DNA from: Hyphomonas sp.
GTDB lineage: Bacteria > Pseudomonadota > Alphaproteobacteria > Caulobacterales > Hyphomonadaceae
DNA: 64,000 nucleotides
Direction of reading: 5' to 3'
NCBI RefSeq assembly: GCF_018402285.1
Contig: NZ_JAGYJH010000003.1
Span: 1,406,099-1,470,098, forward strand
Shown here: piece by piece, positions 48,713 to 59,171 of the stretch
Layout: every line of letters begins with the position of its first letter
How positions within the stretch are numbered: position 1 is the stretch's first letter
Program-made: the position numbers and the translations under genes
The notes under the pieces: generated by a model
Databases searched by the model: none
What the model saw: only the letters and a program-made list of their open reading frames with translations
What the model was told of the DNA's origin: nothing

Positions 48713-50992
48713 CTACTGCGTGGCCCGGCACTCTTCGCCGCAGGTATCGCAGGCCTGGTGGCCGCCTGGCGCCGCTTCAAAGAGGGTAAAGCTTCCACAG
48801 GCCGGGCAGGGCTGGGAAAGATAAGCCGGCGTCAGGTCAATCGCCTCATCTTCGGTTGCCTCTGCATCCCCGGTCGCCTTTGCGGCGCGGCGTTTGTTGA
48901 GGATCACGATGTTGTCGGGCAGCTGCCCGCGGGAAAAGCCCCGGGAGATGATCTGTGCCGCCTCGGTGGTGAAGGCGGCGGTCTGGGCGCTGCGTGTGGC
49001 ATCGCCCGCGCCCCGGCCGAGGCCGTCATGGGTCACATCGGCCTCGGCAAGATCGTCGCGGCCGAGATAGGAGAGCGCGAGTTCGCGGAAGATGTAGTCG
49101 AGGATCGAGGTTGCCTTGGTGATCCGGTCATTGCCGGTAACTTCGCCGGCCGGTTCAAACCGGGTGAAGACGAAGGCATCGGCATATTCTTCCAGCGGCA
49201 CGCCATATTGCAGGCCGAGGGAGACCGAGATGGCGAAGTTGTTCATCAGGCTGCGGAAGGCGGCGCCTTCCTTGTGCATGTCGATGAAGATTTCGCCGAG
49301 GCTGCCATCATCGAACTCGCCGGTGTGCAGGTAGACCTTGTGACCGCCGACGGTGGCTTTCTGGATATAGCCTTTGCGGCGGTCGGGCAGGCGGGTGCGG
49401 CGCACGGGCGGGCCAGCATCGGAAAGTGAGGGCAGGGCGGGCAGGGCTTCAGCGTCTTCGGCGATTTCCTCAGCGAGCGACAGGATCTGATCCATACGGT
49501 CGCGCACATCATCAGAGGGCGGCGTGCGATGGCCGGTGAGCAGAACGGAGAGGCCTGCGGCCATGGCCGCTTCGGCCATCTTCAGCCCTTCCCGCGCAGG
49601 CACGCGGAGCATCGCCGTGCCATTGAGGGCGCGGGCAGCAGCCGAGGTGAAACGGAGCTCTGCGTCCATCGAAATGTTGAGCGAGAAACCAGCTGCGGCA
49701 AGGCCTTTGCCGGCGATGTCTTCCACTGCGCCGTCAATGGCGGCTTCGGCGGCGGCAATATCCTTCTTCGAGAAACCGACAGCGGAGAGCAGCGCCCGGC
49801 CGTCCGAATCAAAGCGTTCGGGTGACAGGCGCAGGTCGCCCGCGATGATCTCGTCGCCCAGCACCCAGCGGGAGAAGGCGGCATTCAGTGGCAGGCCATC
49901 CCCGATGGCGCGCGTGACGCGCTCGATGGCGTCGTCACTGAAGCCCCGGTCGCGGAGCTTGGTGCGCCCCAGCGCGGCGTCGAGATCCTGCTCTCCGGCG
50001 CTGGCGAGGCGACCGAGCAGGACGGGCAGGTGTTCGGGCGCGCGGCGGGCAAGGCCAAGGCGCGCGGCGCGGCCGAGAGACGGGGCTTCCTCGCCATAGG
50101 CCAGAACCGTGCGGACGGGCGCAGCGCCTTCGCTTTCGCAGTCCGGCAGGATGGCGCCAAGGTCCATGAGGGGCAGGATGGCGACCTGGCAGTTGCGCCG
50201 ACCGCCCGCCTTGATGGCTTCAAGGCCCAGGACGCGCGCCTGCGCGGCCGGGAAGGCTGCACCGGTCGCTGCTGCGCGCACCAGCGCCGTCAGCGCGGCG
50301 CCCGCGGCAATGCCGGGTTCGGAAGCATAGTCGAGGCCGAGCGACATGACGGCCGCGCCAAGGCCGGCAATGACCAGCACGCCGTCTCCCAAAGAGCGGC
50401 CGGCTGCGTCGGCTGAGGAAACAAGGTAGTCGGCTTCCAGCCCGCCAGGGCCTGTGGCGGCGGCAACATCAATGACGCGGCAACGTGTTGCAGCGTCCGG
50501 CAGGGGCGCGCGGGCAAGATGGATCTCTGCGCCTTCGTCGAGCACGGCGTCAAGCGCGGCGCTGAGCGCGCCGTCGAGGTGTCCGGTTTCAAACATGCCG
50601 GGGCGGGGCGACGGGGTGCTGACCGCTGCAGCGCGCAGGGCGGCGGCGGTTTTCTGGATGCCGCCGGGCTGACGGAGGGCTTCTTCCAGCACGTCCTGGG
50701 GCAGGCCGGCAGCGATGGCTTCGGCCAGCTCGGCATTGCGCGGCGCCTCGCCCAAACGTTCCAGCATTTCGGCGGTCGCGAGCTGGGATACGCCCAGCAG
50801 GTTGGCTGCCGACCAGGCCGACCGGACCTGTTCAAGGGCAGCAGGCGTCAGCGGCTGGAGAGCGCGGCCGGCGGACCGGGAAATGTCGCGCATCCGTACT
50901 TCGCGGGAAATCAGGCCGTCTGCCTCTGCCGCTTCCAGGACTTCCCCCTGCGATTTAGCTGCCATCTGGTCCCGAGCCTCCTGCCGAATCAC
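48713..50992 (-). CDS. Class II (B12-dependent) ribonucleotide reductase-like protein with TSCPD domain, apparently catalytic-core degenerate
   Basis: [83 protein letters not shown]-terminal CPACGS..CDTCG; no NPC-x-E active-site motif seen. Confidence 0.82.
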   Translation of the reverse strand: MIRQEARDQMAAKSQGEVLEAAEADGLISREVRMRDISRSAGRALQPLTPAALEQVRSAWSAANLLGVSQLATAEMLERLGEAPRNAELAEAIAAGLPQDVLEEALRQPGGIQKTAAALRAAAVSTPSPRPGMFETGHLDGALSAALDAVLDEGAEIHLARAPLPDAATRCRVIDVAAATGPGGLEADYLVSSADAAGRSLGDGVLVIAGLGAAVMSLGLDYASEPGIAAGAALTALVRAAATGAAFPAAQARVLGLEAIKAGGRRNCQVAILPLMDLGAILPDCESEGAAPVRTVLAYGEEAPSLGRAARLGLARRAPEHLPVLLGRLASAGEQDLDAALGRTKLRDRGFSDDAIERVTRAIGDGLPLNAAFSRWVLGDEIIAGDLRLSPERFDSDGRALLSAVGFSKKDIAAAEAAIDGAVEDIAGKGLAAAGFSLNISMDAELRFTSAAARALNGTAMLRVPAREGLKMAEAAMAAGLSVLLTGHRTPPSDDVRDRMDQILSLAEEIAEDAEALPALPSLSDAGPPVRRTRLPDRRKGYIQKATVGGHKVYLHTGEFDDGSLGEIFIDMHKEGAAFRSLMNNFAISVSLGLQYGVPLEEYADAFVFTRFEPAGEVTGNDRITKATSILDYIFRELALSYLGRDDLAEADVTHDGLGRGAGDATRSAQTAAFTTEAAQIISRGFSRGQLPDNIVILNKRRAAKATGDAEATEDEAIDLTPAYLSQPCPACGSFTLFEAAPGGHQACDTCGEECRATQ

Positions 50993-51186
50993 TCCGGGAG
51001 AGGGTGCCTGCTTGCCCCCCCTGCGGCAACCGCTTTTGAGCCCCGGAAAGCGGCCGGTTGCCTGTCTCCGCAGGGCCCGCGCGTCCGCGGCTCATTGCCT
51101 GCCCGCCATGGATGGATTAATCGCCCATCATCGCCATATTGGCATCGCCATATTGCGGCCATCAAACACGGTCAGGAAAGCCTGAG

Positions 51187-51579
51187 ATGCTGAAGCAGAT
51201 TTTCACCTGGTGGAGCGGGAACACCGTCGGAGCCGCCTTCGACATCAAACGGCGTTCGGCCTTTGTCGGGACGGATGAATACGGCAATCGCTACTTTGAG
51301 GAGCGCAAGCCTTCGCTCGAAGGCCGCCGGCGCCGTTATGTCATGTATCAGGGGCTGGCTGAGCCATCGAAAGTCCCGGCTGACTGGCATGGCTGGCTGC
51401 ACCACACGCTGGACGCGCCGCCTACCAAGATGCCGCTGGAGCGCCGCGATTGGGAAACCGATCACACCCCCAACATGACCGGCACGCCCTATGCCGTGAA
51501 GCCCAAGGGTGCGATGTCCGCCAAAGGAACGCGTCAGCGCTCAGACTCTGATTACGAGGCCTGGACCCCGGATGCGTGA
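51187..51579 (+). CDS. NADH:ubiquinone oxidoreductase subunit NDUFA12
   Basis: TWWSGNTVGAAFDIKRRSAFVGTDEYGNRYFEERKPSLEGRRRRYVMYQGLAEPSKVPADWHGWLHHTLDAPP. Confidence 0.95.
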   Translation: MLKQIFTWWSGNTVGAAFDIKRRSAFVGTDEYGNRYFEERKPSLEGRRRRYVMYQGLAEPSKVPADWHGWLHHTLDAPPTKMPLERRDWETDHTPNMTGTPYAVKPKGAMSAKGTRQRSDSDYEAWTPDA

Positions 51580-52117
51580 ATCCCTCTTTGAAACCCTGAT
51601 CGGCGCGATCGTTATCGGCGTTGCCGGTTTTTTCCTCTGGTTTGCGCTCGCGCGTGGCGGCGATACCGCAGCTGTTGGTGCAAACCAGTACGAAGTCACC
51701 GCCCGCTTCAACAGCGTGTCAGGAATTTCGAGGGGTTCAGATGTCCGCATCGCCGGCGTAAAGGCTGGCGTGGTCAAGACGATCGAGGGCGATCCAGAGA
51801 CGTTTGAGGCTGTGCTCAAGCTCTCGCTCGATTCCAAGTGGGCGCTTCCGGACGATACTGACGCCCGCATTTCCACAGATGGCCTTCTGGGCGGCGCCTA
51901 TATCGCGCTCGAGCCCGGCGCAGGCTTTGACACCATCGCCCAGGATGGCACTGGCGAAATCATCTACACCCGCGGCAGCGTTGACCTGCTTACCCTGTTT
52001 GCTTCCTTCGCCTCCGGCGGGGGTGGTAGCAGCCAGAGTAGCGCCTCCCCGGCGGCAGAAGATGACTTCGGCCTGAGCGATGAACCGGAAGTTCCCTCTG
52101 ACGGAGCCGTGGAATGA
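51572..52117 (+). CDS. mlaD: Outer membrane lipid asymmetry maintenance protein MlaD
   Basis: MRESLFETLIGAIVIGVAGFFLWFALARG, FNSVSGISRGSDVRIAGVKAGVV, DGLLGGAYIALEPG. Confidence 0.92.
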   Translation: MRESLFETLIGAIVIGVAGFFLWFALARGGDTAAVGANQYEVTARFNSVSGISRGSDVRIAGVKAGVVKTIEGDPETFEAVLKLSLDSKWALPDDTDARISTDGLLGGAYIALEPGAGFDTIAQDGTGEIIYTRGSVDLLTLFASFASGGGGSSQSSASPAAEDDFGLSDEPEVPSDGAVE

Positions 52118-52668
52118 AAACTGCTTCCCGTCTGCTTGCTGCAACCAGCCTGGCAGCCCTTGTTGCGCTCACGGCTTCGGCCAACACGATGGCGCAGAAG
52201 AATCAGGCGACACTTCGCGCGCTCGACAAGATCACGGGGCGGTCGACCGATATTGTGGTCAAGGTGGGCGAACCGGTTGTGTACGGATCTCTCCGGGTTG
52301 AGCTGAAAACCTGCTTCCAGGCGCCGCCTGAGGAAGTGCCGGAAAGCGCCGCGTTTCTGCAGATTGCGTCGACCCGGCCAGTTGCTGTCGAGACGATGGA
52401 AGTTGCCGTTGCTGCCAAGGCCGCCGCGCCAGAAGCGGCAGACAATCCGATCCTTTTCTCAGGCTGGATGTATGCCTCGTCCCCTGGCCTCAATGCTCTG
52501 GAACATCCGGTCTACGATATCTGGGTGATACGTTGCACGGCGCCTGATCCGGTGAAGCTTCCCGAGCGAGCAACCATTCCGGAAAGTGTTGAGCCGTTGT
52601 ATGACGACATGCCCGCTGGCGTGACCGAGACGGAAACGCCGCCTGAAGAGGACATTCCGATCGACTGA
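52114..52668 (+). CDS. DUF2155 domain-containing protein
   Basis: LDKITGRSTDIVVKVGEPVVYGSLRVELKTCFQAPPEE...SGWMYASSPGLNALEHPVYDIWVIRC. Confidence 0.9.
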   Translation: MKTASRLLAATSLAALVALTASANTMAQKNQATLRALDKITGRSTDIVVKVGEPVVYGSLRVELKTCFQAPPEEVPESAAFLQIASTRPVAVETMEVAVAAKAAAPEAADNPILFSGWMYASSPGLNALEHPVYDIWVIRCTAPDPVKLPERATIPESVEPLYDDMPAGVTETETPPEEDIPID

Positions 52669-53288
52669 TCGGAGGAGGGCTTTACAGGTCCGCCGTGAAA
52701 ATCCGCTTCGACCTTCAGGGCCGCTTTCAAGCGCGCCTTGAACGCATCCCGGCTGATCTCGAGCAGGCCAAACTGGACGAGATGGGGATTGTGGAACTGG
52801 GCGTCCAGCAACACGTAGCCGCGATCGATGAGACGTGCCGCAAGATGTACCAATGCGATCTTTGAGGCATCGGTTGCCCGCGAAAACATGCTTTCGCCAA
52901 AGAACGCCCCGCCCAGGGCAACGCCATAGAGGCCCCCGACCAGCTCATCCCCCTGCCAGCACTCGACCGAGTGGGCAAAGCCCTGCCGGTGCAGCGCGCT
53001 GTAGAGGTTGACGATCGGAGAGTTGATCCAGGTGTTCGGGCGGTTGTCATGTGGCTCGCCGCAGGCTTCCACGATGCGGGTGAACGCGGTGTCAAAGGAA
53101 ACCCGGTAAGGGTCCTGACAGACGCGGCGCTTCAGGCGTTTGGGGATATGGAAAGCATCGAGCGGCAGGATGCCCCGGAAGTCGGGATCAACCAGGAAGA
53201 GGCGCGGATCGTCTCGTGAATCCGCCATGGGAAACACGCCCCGGCGATAGCAGGCGAGCAGGTCTTCTGGTCCGAAGCGGGCTGACAT
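52512..53288 (-). CDS. aat: Leucyl/phenylalanyl-tRNA--protein transferase
   Basis: FGPEDLLACYRRGVFPMADSRDD, FAHSVECWQGDELVGGLYGVALGGAFFGESMFSRATDASKIALVHL; C-term AVQRITQIS*. Confidence 0.95.
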   Translation of the reverse strand: MSARFGPEDLLACYRRGVFPMADSRDDPRLFLVDPDFRGILPLDAFHIPKRLKRRVCQDPYRVSFDTAFTRIVEACGEPHDNRPNTWINSPIVNLYSALHRQGFAHSVECWQGDELVGGLYGVALGGAFFGESMFSRATDASKIALVHLAARLIDRGYVLLDAQFHNPHLVQFGLLEISRDAFKARLKAALKVEADFHGGPVKPSSDQSIGMSSSGGVSVSVTPAGMSSYNGSTLSGMVARSGSFTGSGAVQRITQIS

Positions 53289-53344
53289 GAGCCATGATAT
53301 GGGTTGCGCCGCGGCAGCTGTAAACGTGGCGCGGTGGCGGGCGC

Positions 53345-54718
53345 TTATTCGCCCGCCGGAAGCTTGTTGTCTGCCAGGAATTTTTCCAGCCAGTGAATGT
53401 TGTAGTCACCAGCCTGGACGTCATCATTGTCCACGAGGCGGCGATGAAGGTCGAGTGTGGTATGGACACCGCCCACCACCATCTCCTGCAGCGCGCGCTT
53501 GAGGCGCATCAGGCATTCCCGCCGGGTGCGTCCGTGCACGATGAGCTTGCCGATCAGCGAGTCGTAGTGCGGGGGAATGCGATAGCCGGCATAGGCGGCG
53601 CTATCGAGACGCACATCCGGGCCGCCCGGCGCATGGAACTCGGTGATGAGGCCCGGCGACGGCACGAAGGTTTCGGGATGCTCGGCATTGATGCGGCATT
53701 CGATGGCATGGCCGACGAGCATCACGTCTTCCTGGCGGAAGGAGAGCGCCTTGCCGTCGGCAATGCGTATCTGCTCACGCACAAGGTCGATCCCCGTGAT
53801 CATCTCGGTGACCGGGTGTTCGACCTGAAGGCGGGTGTTCATTTCGATGAAATAGAAGCGGCCGTCTTCGTAGAGGAATTCGATGGTGCCGGCGCCGCGA
53901 TAGCCGAGTTTGGACATTGCGCGGGCGACGATGCCGCCGATTTCCTCGCGCTGAACCTGATTGAGTGCCGGCGAGGGCGCTTCTTCGAAGACTTTCTGAT
54001 TGCGACGCTGCAGGGAGCAGTCGCGCTCCCAGAGGTGGGCGACATTTCCATGCGTGTCGGCGATCACCTGGATCTCGATGTGCCGCGGACCCTGGAGGTA
54101 TTTTTCCAGATAGACGGCGTCATCGCCGAACGCGGCCTTCGATTCGGTCTTTGCCGTCTTGATCGCGTTTTCGAGGTCTGCCTCTGTCATGGCGAGCTTC
54201 ATGCCGCGCCCGCCGCCGCCGGCAGAGGCTTTGACGAGGATCGGGAAACCGATCTTCTTGGCGGCCTTCTTGGCTTCGGCGATTGACTCCACAGCGCCTT
54301 CGGAGCCGGGCACGCAGGGGACGCCTGCCTCGATCATCGCCTGCTTGGCGGCGATCTTGTCGCCCATGACACGGATATGCTCGGCCGTCGGGCCAATGAA
54401 GGCGATCCCGTGGGCCTCGACCATTTCAGCGAACTGGGCGTTCTCCGAGAGGAAGCCGTAGCCAGGGTGGATCGCGTCGGCGCCGGTTATTTCAGCCGCC
54501 GCCAGAATGCGGGATTTCTTCAGATAACTCTCAGAAGACGGTGCCGGGCCGATGCAGACGCTTTCATCTGCAAGGCGCACGGCCATGGCATCGCGGTCGG
54601 CTTCGGAGTGAACGACGACGGTGGAGAGGCCCATTTCCTTGCAGGCGCGGTGTATTCGCAGGGCGATTTCACCACGGTTGGCAATGAGGACCTTCTGGAT
54701 GGGACGCTTGGCCGTCAT
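53345..54718 (-). CDS. accC: Acetyl-CoA carboxylase biotin carboxylase subunit
   Basis: [61 protein letters not shown]. Confidence 0.98.
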   Translation of the reverse strand: MTAKRPIQKVLIANRGEIALRIHRACKEMGLSTVVVHSEADRDAMAVRLADESVCIGPAPSSESYLKKSRILAAAEITGADAIHPGYGFLSENAQFAEMVEAHGIAFIGPTAEHIRVMGDKIAAKQAMIEAGVPCVPGSEGAVESIAEAKKAAKKIGFPILVKASAGGGGRGMKLAMTEADLENAIKTAKTESKAAFGDDAVYLEKYLQGPRHIEIQVIADTHGNVAHLWERDCSLQRRNQKVFEEAPSPALNQVQREEIGGIVARAMSKLGYRGAGTIEFLYEDGRFYFIEMNTRLQVEHPVTEMITGIDLVREQIRIADGKALSFRQEDVMLVGHAIECRINAEHPETFVPSPGLITEFHAPGGPDVRLDSAAYAGYRIPPHYDSLIGKLIVHGRTRRECLMRLKRALQEMVVGGVHTTLDLHRRLVDNDDVQAGDYNIHWLEKFLADNKLPAGE

Positions 54719-54719
54719 G

Positions 54720-55190
54720 CTACTCGATCAAGACCAGTGCTTCGCCGTATTCGACCGGCTGGGCATTGTCGACGTAGATCGCCTTCACAGTGCCCGCGCG
54801 GTCGGCTTCGACGGGGTTGAACGTCTTCATGGCCTCGATGAGCATGAGCGTGTCGCCCTTTTTCACCTTTTCGCCGATGGAAATGTAGGCCTTCGAATTC
54901 GGATCCGGAGACAGGTAAACTGTTCCAACCATTGGGGATTTTACGGCATTGTCAGACGCTGCTGCCGCCGCCGGGGCGGCTGGTGCGGCAGGCGCAGGCA
55001 GGGCGGCCGGGGCAGCGGCAGCCGGCTGGGGCGCGGCTGCGGCTTGGACCACCGTCGGGGCGAGAGGCTTGGAGACCCGCACGCGCAGGCCTTCATGTTC
55101 GACTTCAAGCTCTCCCAGGTCAGCTTCCCGAAGGATGGCTGCAAGTTCCCGGATGAGGCCCGTGTCCAGCTTGTTCTTGGCAGTACTCAT
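54720..55190 (-). CDS. accB: Acetyl-CoA carboxylase biotin carboxyl carrier protein
   Basis: Ala/Pro-rich linker and biotinylation motif [14 protein letters not shown]. Confidence 0.97.
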   Translation of the reverse strand: MSTAKNKLDTGLIRELAAILREADLGELEVEHEGLRVRVSKPLAPTVVQAAAAPQPAAAAPAALPAPAAPAAPAAAAASDNAVKSPMVGTVYLSPDPNSKAYISIGEKVKKGDTLMLIEAMKTFNPVEADRAGTVKAIYVDNAQPVEYGEALVLIE

Positions 55191-55193
55191 ATT

Positions 55194-55637
55194 CTAGCTC
55201 CTAGCCTCTCCCGATAGCCTCAGGGCCGCGCTCAGCGCGAGTTCATATCCATAGGCACCTAGCCCGGCAATCGTACCAACTGCAACAGGTGCAACGTAAT
55301 TGACATGCCGGAACGCCTCGCGCGCGGCGGGGTTTGACAGGTGCACTTCGATCAGGGGTATTTTCAATGTTTTCAAGGCGTCATGCAGGGCGATCGAGGT
55401 GTGCGTGTAGGCTGCGGCATTGAGGATCAGAGCCCGGCCCTCACGGGCGGCCTCCTGCACCCAGGACACGAGTTCACCTTCAGAATTCGTCTGACGCGCG
55501 ACAATCGCCACGTCGCCGGCGATCACCCTGAGGCGGGCGTGGATATCCTCGAGCGTATCGCGCCCGTAGATTTCCGGCTCGCGCGTACCCAGAAGGTTGA
55601 GGTTCGGCCCGCCGAGGACATATACCGGTTTCGACAT
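55194..55637 (-). CDS. aroQ: Type II 3-dehydroquinate dehydratase
   Basis: [53 protein letters not shown]. Confidence 0.97.
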   Translation of the reverse strand: MSKPVYVLGGPNLNLLGTREPEIYGRDTLEDIHARLRVIAGDVAIVARQTNSEGELVSWVQEAAREGRALILNAAAYTHTSIALHDALKTLKIPLIEVHLSNPAAREAFRHVNYVAPVAVGTIAGLGAYGYELALSAALRLSGEARS

Positions 55638-55700
55638 GCGCCTTCGTTTGCGCTGTAACGGCCAGCGTGGCAAGAGGGCAACAGTCAGGGAATTTTGGTG

Positions 55701-55913
55701 ATGCAGATCACACTCAATGGTGAGGCAGTCGAGATTGCCCCGGGCACGACGGTTGGGCAGCTTGTCCAACATATATCCAGCGAGACGGGGCGAGACCCGC
55801 GCGGCGTTGCCGTGGAGCGCAACCGGGAGATCGTGCCCAAATCCGAGCACGCCATGACCGTGCTGACCGAGGGGGACAGGCTGGAGATCGTGCAGTTCGT
55901 AGGGGGTGGATAA
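55701..55913 (+). CDS. thiS: Sulfur carrier protein ThiS
   Basis: [25 protein letters not shown]...[15 protein letters not shown]...[13 protein letters not shown]. Confidence 0.95.
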   Translation: MQITLNGEAVEIAPGTTVGQLVQHISSETGRDPRGVAVERNREIVPKSEHAMTVLTEGDRLEIVQFVGGG

Positions 55914-55955
55914 GGGGCCAAATATTCCAGGAAAACTCCAACGGCGGCGCCCATC

Positions 55956-56795
55956 ATGGCGCCTGATTCAAAGTCCCAGTCAGGAGACACAAACCCCGTG
56001 CCCGACACCGCCTCCCAGAGCCCGATCGACGACCCGCTGGTCATCGCCGGAAAGACATATGCCTCCCGTCTGATCGTCGGCACCGGCAAGTATGCGTCCT
56101 ATGAACAGAACGCGGACGCGGCGCGGGCGGCCGGCGCCGAGATCGTGACGGTGGCCTTGCGGCGGGTAAACCTGTCGAACCCGAACGAGCCGCGCCTGAC
56201 GGATCATGTGAAGCCGGACGAGTTCACTTTTCTGCCCAATACGGCTGGCTGCTACACTGCCGACGAGGCGGTGCGCACGCTGCGCCTGGCGCGCGAGGCG
56301 GGGGGGTGGAACCTTGTTAAGCTGGAAGTGCTGGCCGATCAGAAGACGCTTTATCCCAACATGCCCGAAACCCTGAGCGCCGCTGAAGCGCTGATCAAGG
56401 ATGGCTTCGAGGTGATGGTCTATTGCTCGGATGATCCGGTCTATGCCCGGCTTCTGGAAGACGCAGGCTGTGTTGCGATCATGCCGCTGGGCAGCCTTAT
56501 CGGATCGGGCCTTGGCATCATGAACCCGGTCAATATCCGCCTGATCATCGAGGCCGCGCGCGTGCCGGTGATTGTGGACGCAGGCGTGGGGACCGCCTCC
56601 GACGCTGCCATTGCCATGGAACTGGGATGTGATGGTGTACTGATGAATACCGCCATCGCGCAGGCCAAGGACCCTGTCCGCATGGCACGGGCCATGAAGC
56701 ACGCCGTCATCGCGGGGCGGGAAGCCTATCTGGCCGGGCGGATGCCGAAGAAGCGCTATGCCGATCCGAGTTCGCCGCTGGCAGGATTGATCTGA
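55956..56795 (+). CDS. thiG: Thiazole synthase
   Basis: [86 protein letters not shown]. Confidence 0.97.
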   Translation: MAPDSKSQSGDTNPVPDTASQSPIDDPLVIAGKTYASRLIVGTGKYASYEQNADAARAAGAEIVTVALRRVNLSNPNEPRLTDHVKPDEFTFLPNTAGCYTADEAVRTLRLAREAGGWNLVKLEVLADQKTLYPNMPETLSAAEALIKDGFEVMVYCSDDPVYARLLEDAGCVAIMPLGSLIGSGLGIMNPVNIRLIIEAARVPVIVDAGVGTASDAAIAMELGCDGVLMNTAIAQAKDPVRMARAMKHAVIAGREAYLAGRMPKKRYADPSSPLAGLI

Positions 56796-56801
56796 GCCGA
56801 A

Positions 56802-57434
56802 ATGACCCAGAAACCCGACCTCATCATCTTTGATTTTGATGGCACGCTGGCCGACAGTGTGGGGTTTTTTCGTGAGCTGCTGCCGGAGCTCTCGCGCAAG
56901 TTCCGGTTTCGCCTGCCCAGTCATGAGGAGCAGGAGGCCATGCGCGGGCGTCCGCCGCGCGAAGTGATGCGGGCGCTGGGCATTCCCGGATGGAAGCTGC
57001 CTATGATTGCGGTGTATGCCCGGAAACGGGCGCGGGCGTCAGAGACGTTTCCGCTCTACGCCAGTACACGCGATCTTCTGGATGCGCTGATCGCGAAGGG
57101 CATTCCGGTGGCCGTGGTTTCGTCCAATGCCGAGGCAGTGGTGCGCCGGGCCCTGGGGCCGGAGATCAGTTCACGGATTTCCGCCTGGAGCTGCGGCGCT
57201 GGCATGTTCGGCAAGGCCAAGCATTTCCGGGACGTGATGAAGCGGCTGAAGGCGGCCCCGGCCCGCACATTGGCGGTCGGAGACGAGATCCGCGACATCG
57301 ATGCGGCGCGCGAAGTGGGCATCTGCGCTGTGGCCGTCAGCTGGGGATTTGCACCGATGGACGCGCTCCGGGCAGCCTGCCCGGACCACGCATTCGAAGA
57401 CCCCGCCGAGTTGAAGGCCTTCCTCACGGGATAA
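56802..57434 (+). CDS. HAD family hydrolase (phosphoglycolate phosphatase-like)
   Basis: DLIIFDFDGTLADSVGFF, VVSSNAEAVVRRAL, LAVGDEIRDIDAAREVGICAVAVSWG. Confidence 0.92.
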   Translation: MTQKPDLIIFDFDGTLADSVGFFRELLPELSRKFRFRLPSHEEQEAMRGRPPREVMRALGIPGWKLPMIAVYARKRARASETFPLYASTRDLLDALIAKGIPVAVVSSNAEAVVRRALGPEISSRISAWSCGAGMFGKAKHFRDVMKRLKAAPARTLAVGDEIRDIDAAREVGICAVAVSWGFAPMDALRAACPDHAFEDPAELKAFLTG

Positions 57435-57551
57435 TCTCTCGCGCTTGCACCCGTCTTACGAGATTGCGCATTTCATGCCCCGAAAGGGCTGGACAGGCAG
57501 TCGATTTTTGCCGAGGCAATTGGCAAAATTGGAACAGGAAGGACACAACCG

Positions 57552-59093
57552 ATGAAAACCTGGATTACCGCCGCTGCAACGGCCATTGCTCTGGTGCTGC
57601 CCGCCGCTGCAGACGTTCCTGCCATTGGCTTTGCCAAGGCCGAGCGCCCGTCGAAAGGCGCGATCGTACTGCCGGTGGGCAAGGATGGCGCCCTGAGCGG
57701 TATCGCCAGGGACGCTGACCGCGCGGCGAAGGGTGCCATTGCCGAAGCGATCATGACGGCCGGGTTCAAGGGCGGCGAGGGCCAGACCCTGACGCTCTAT
57801 GGCATGGGGCCATACAGCGCGGTGCTTCTGGTTGGCACCGGTGACGGCCTCAAGTCGGCAACCGATCTGCAGACCTATGGCGGGACGGTGGCCCGGGGGA
57901 CGTCTGCCTGGAAGTCGGCTGTGAATGTGGTCGTGCCAGACGCGGCAGATGTGGCCCAGGACGCCGCCATCGCGGCGCAGGGCGCGATGCTGGGCGCGTA
58001 TGATTTCGGCAAATGGGGCAAGGCTGCCGAAGAGGCCGCCGGGCCGAAAGTGACGCTGACATTCCTCGCGCCGGATGCCAATGCCGCCACCCGCGCATGG
58101 GAAAGCGATGCCCGCGCGGTTGCCGAGGGCGTGTTCTTCGCCCGCGACCTGATTTCGACGCCCTCGAACATCAAGTCGCCTGCCTGGATGGCCGATCAGG
58201 TGGTCGCAAAGTTTGACGGCGTGGACGGTGTGTCAGTGACGGTGCTCGACGAGACCCAGATCGAGGCGCTCGGCATGGGCGCGCTCTATGGCACGGGGCA
58301 GGGCTCGGTCCGTCCCCCGCGGCTGGTGGCGATTGAATACAAGGGCGGCGCGCAAGGCGATGCGCCGCTTGTGTTTGTCGGCAAGGGCATCACCTTTGAC
58401 ACAGGCGGGATCTCGATCAAGCCGAGCGCAAACATGTGGCGTATGCGGATGGATATGTCGGGCGCGGCGGCCTCTGCGGGCGCGATCCTGACGCTGGCCA
58501 AACGGGACGCCAAAGTCAACGCAGTGGCCGTTCTGGCGATTGCGGAAAACATGCCCGATGGCAACGCGATCCGCCCCGGCGATGTGCTGACGTCCATGAG
58601 CGGCAAGACCATCGAGATCATGAGCACGGACGCCGAAGGCCGCCTTGTGCTGGCAGATGGTCTCTGGTGGGCGCAGGAGCAGTACAAGCCGAAGATGGCC
58701 GTGACGATTGCGACGCTGACCGGGGCAGTTGTCGGCGCTCTGGGGTCTGACTATGCGGGCCTCTTCACCAAGGATGACGGGCTTGCAGGCACATTTCTTG
58801 ACGCAGCCGAAAAGTCTGGTGAATCGCTCTGGCACCTGCCGGTTCATCCCAACACATTCAAGGCGATCAAAAGCGATGTGGCTGATGTGAAGAATAGCGG
58901 CGAAGGCGCGCCGGGCGCATCAGTTGGCGCAGCGTTCCTGATGGAATGGGCCAAGGAAGAGACCCCGTTCGTGCATGTCGATATTGCCGGTGTTGCCTGG
59001 CAGAATTCCGGCAATGCGGTCGATCCGAAAGGGGCTGTCGGGTATGGCGTGCGCCTGTTCGATCAAGTGGCACGGACTTATGAAGCCAAGTAA
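57552..59093 (+). CDS. Secreted M17 leucyl aminopeptidase paralogue
   Basis: Signal peptide MKTWITAAATAIALVLPAAADVPA; GKGITFDTGGISIKPSANMWRMRMDMSGAAA; STDAEGRLVLADGL. Confidence 0.93.
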   Translation: MKTWITAAATAIALVLPAAADVPAIGFAKAERPSKGAIVLPVGKDGALSGIARDADRAAKGAIAEAIMTAGFKGGEGQTLTLYGMGPYSAVLLVGTGDGLKSATDLQTYGGTVARGTSAWKSAVNVVVPDAADVAQDAAIAAQGAMLGAYDFGKWGKAAEEAAGPKVTLTFLAPDANAATRAWESDARAVAEGVFFARDLISTPSNIKSPAWMADQVVAKFDGVDGVSVTVLDETQIEALGMGALYGTGQGSVRPPRLVAIEYKGGAQGDAPLVFVGKGITFDTGGISIKPSANMWRMRMDMSGAAASAGAILTLAKRDAKVNAVAVLAIAENMPDGNAIRPGDVLTSMSGKTIEIMSTDAEGRLVLADGLWWAQEQYKPKMAVTIATLTGAVVGALGSDYAGLFTKDDGLAGTFLDAAEKSGESLWHLPVHPNTFKAIKSDVADVKNSGEGAPGASVGAAFLMEWAKEETPFVHVDIAGVAWQNSGNAVDPKGAVGYGVRLFDQVARTYEAK

Positions 59094-59171
59094 TCCTCTG
59101 GCGTGTTAAATGTGAAAGGCCTGGCTGGAGATGTCTCTGGCCGGGCTTTTTGTATCTGGAGAGCTGAGCGT

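Noticed and set aside
53393-54286. 297-aa plus-strand ORF
   Set aside because: Antisense shadow of accC.
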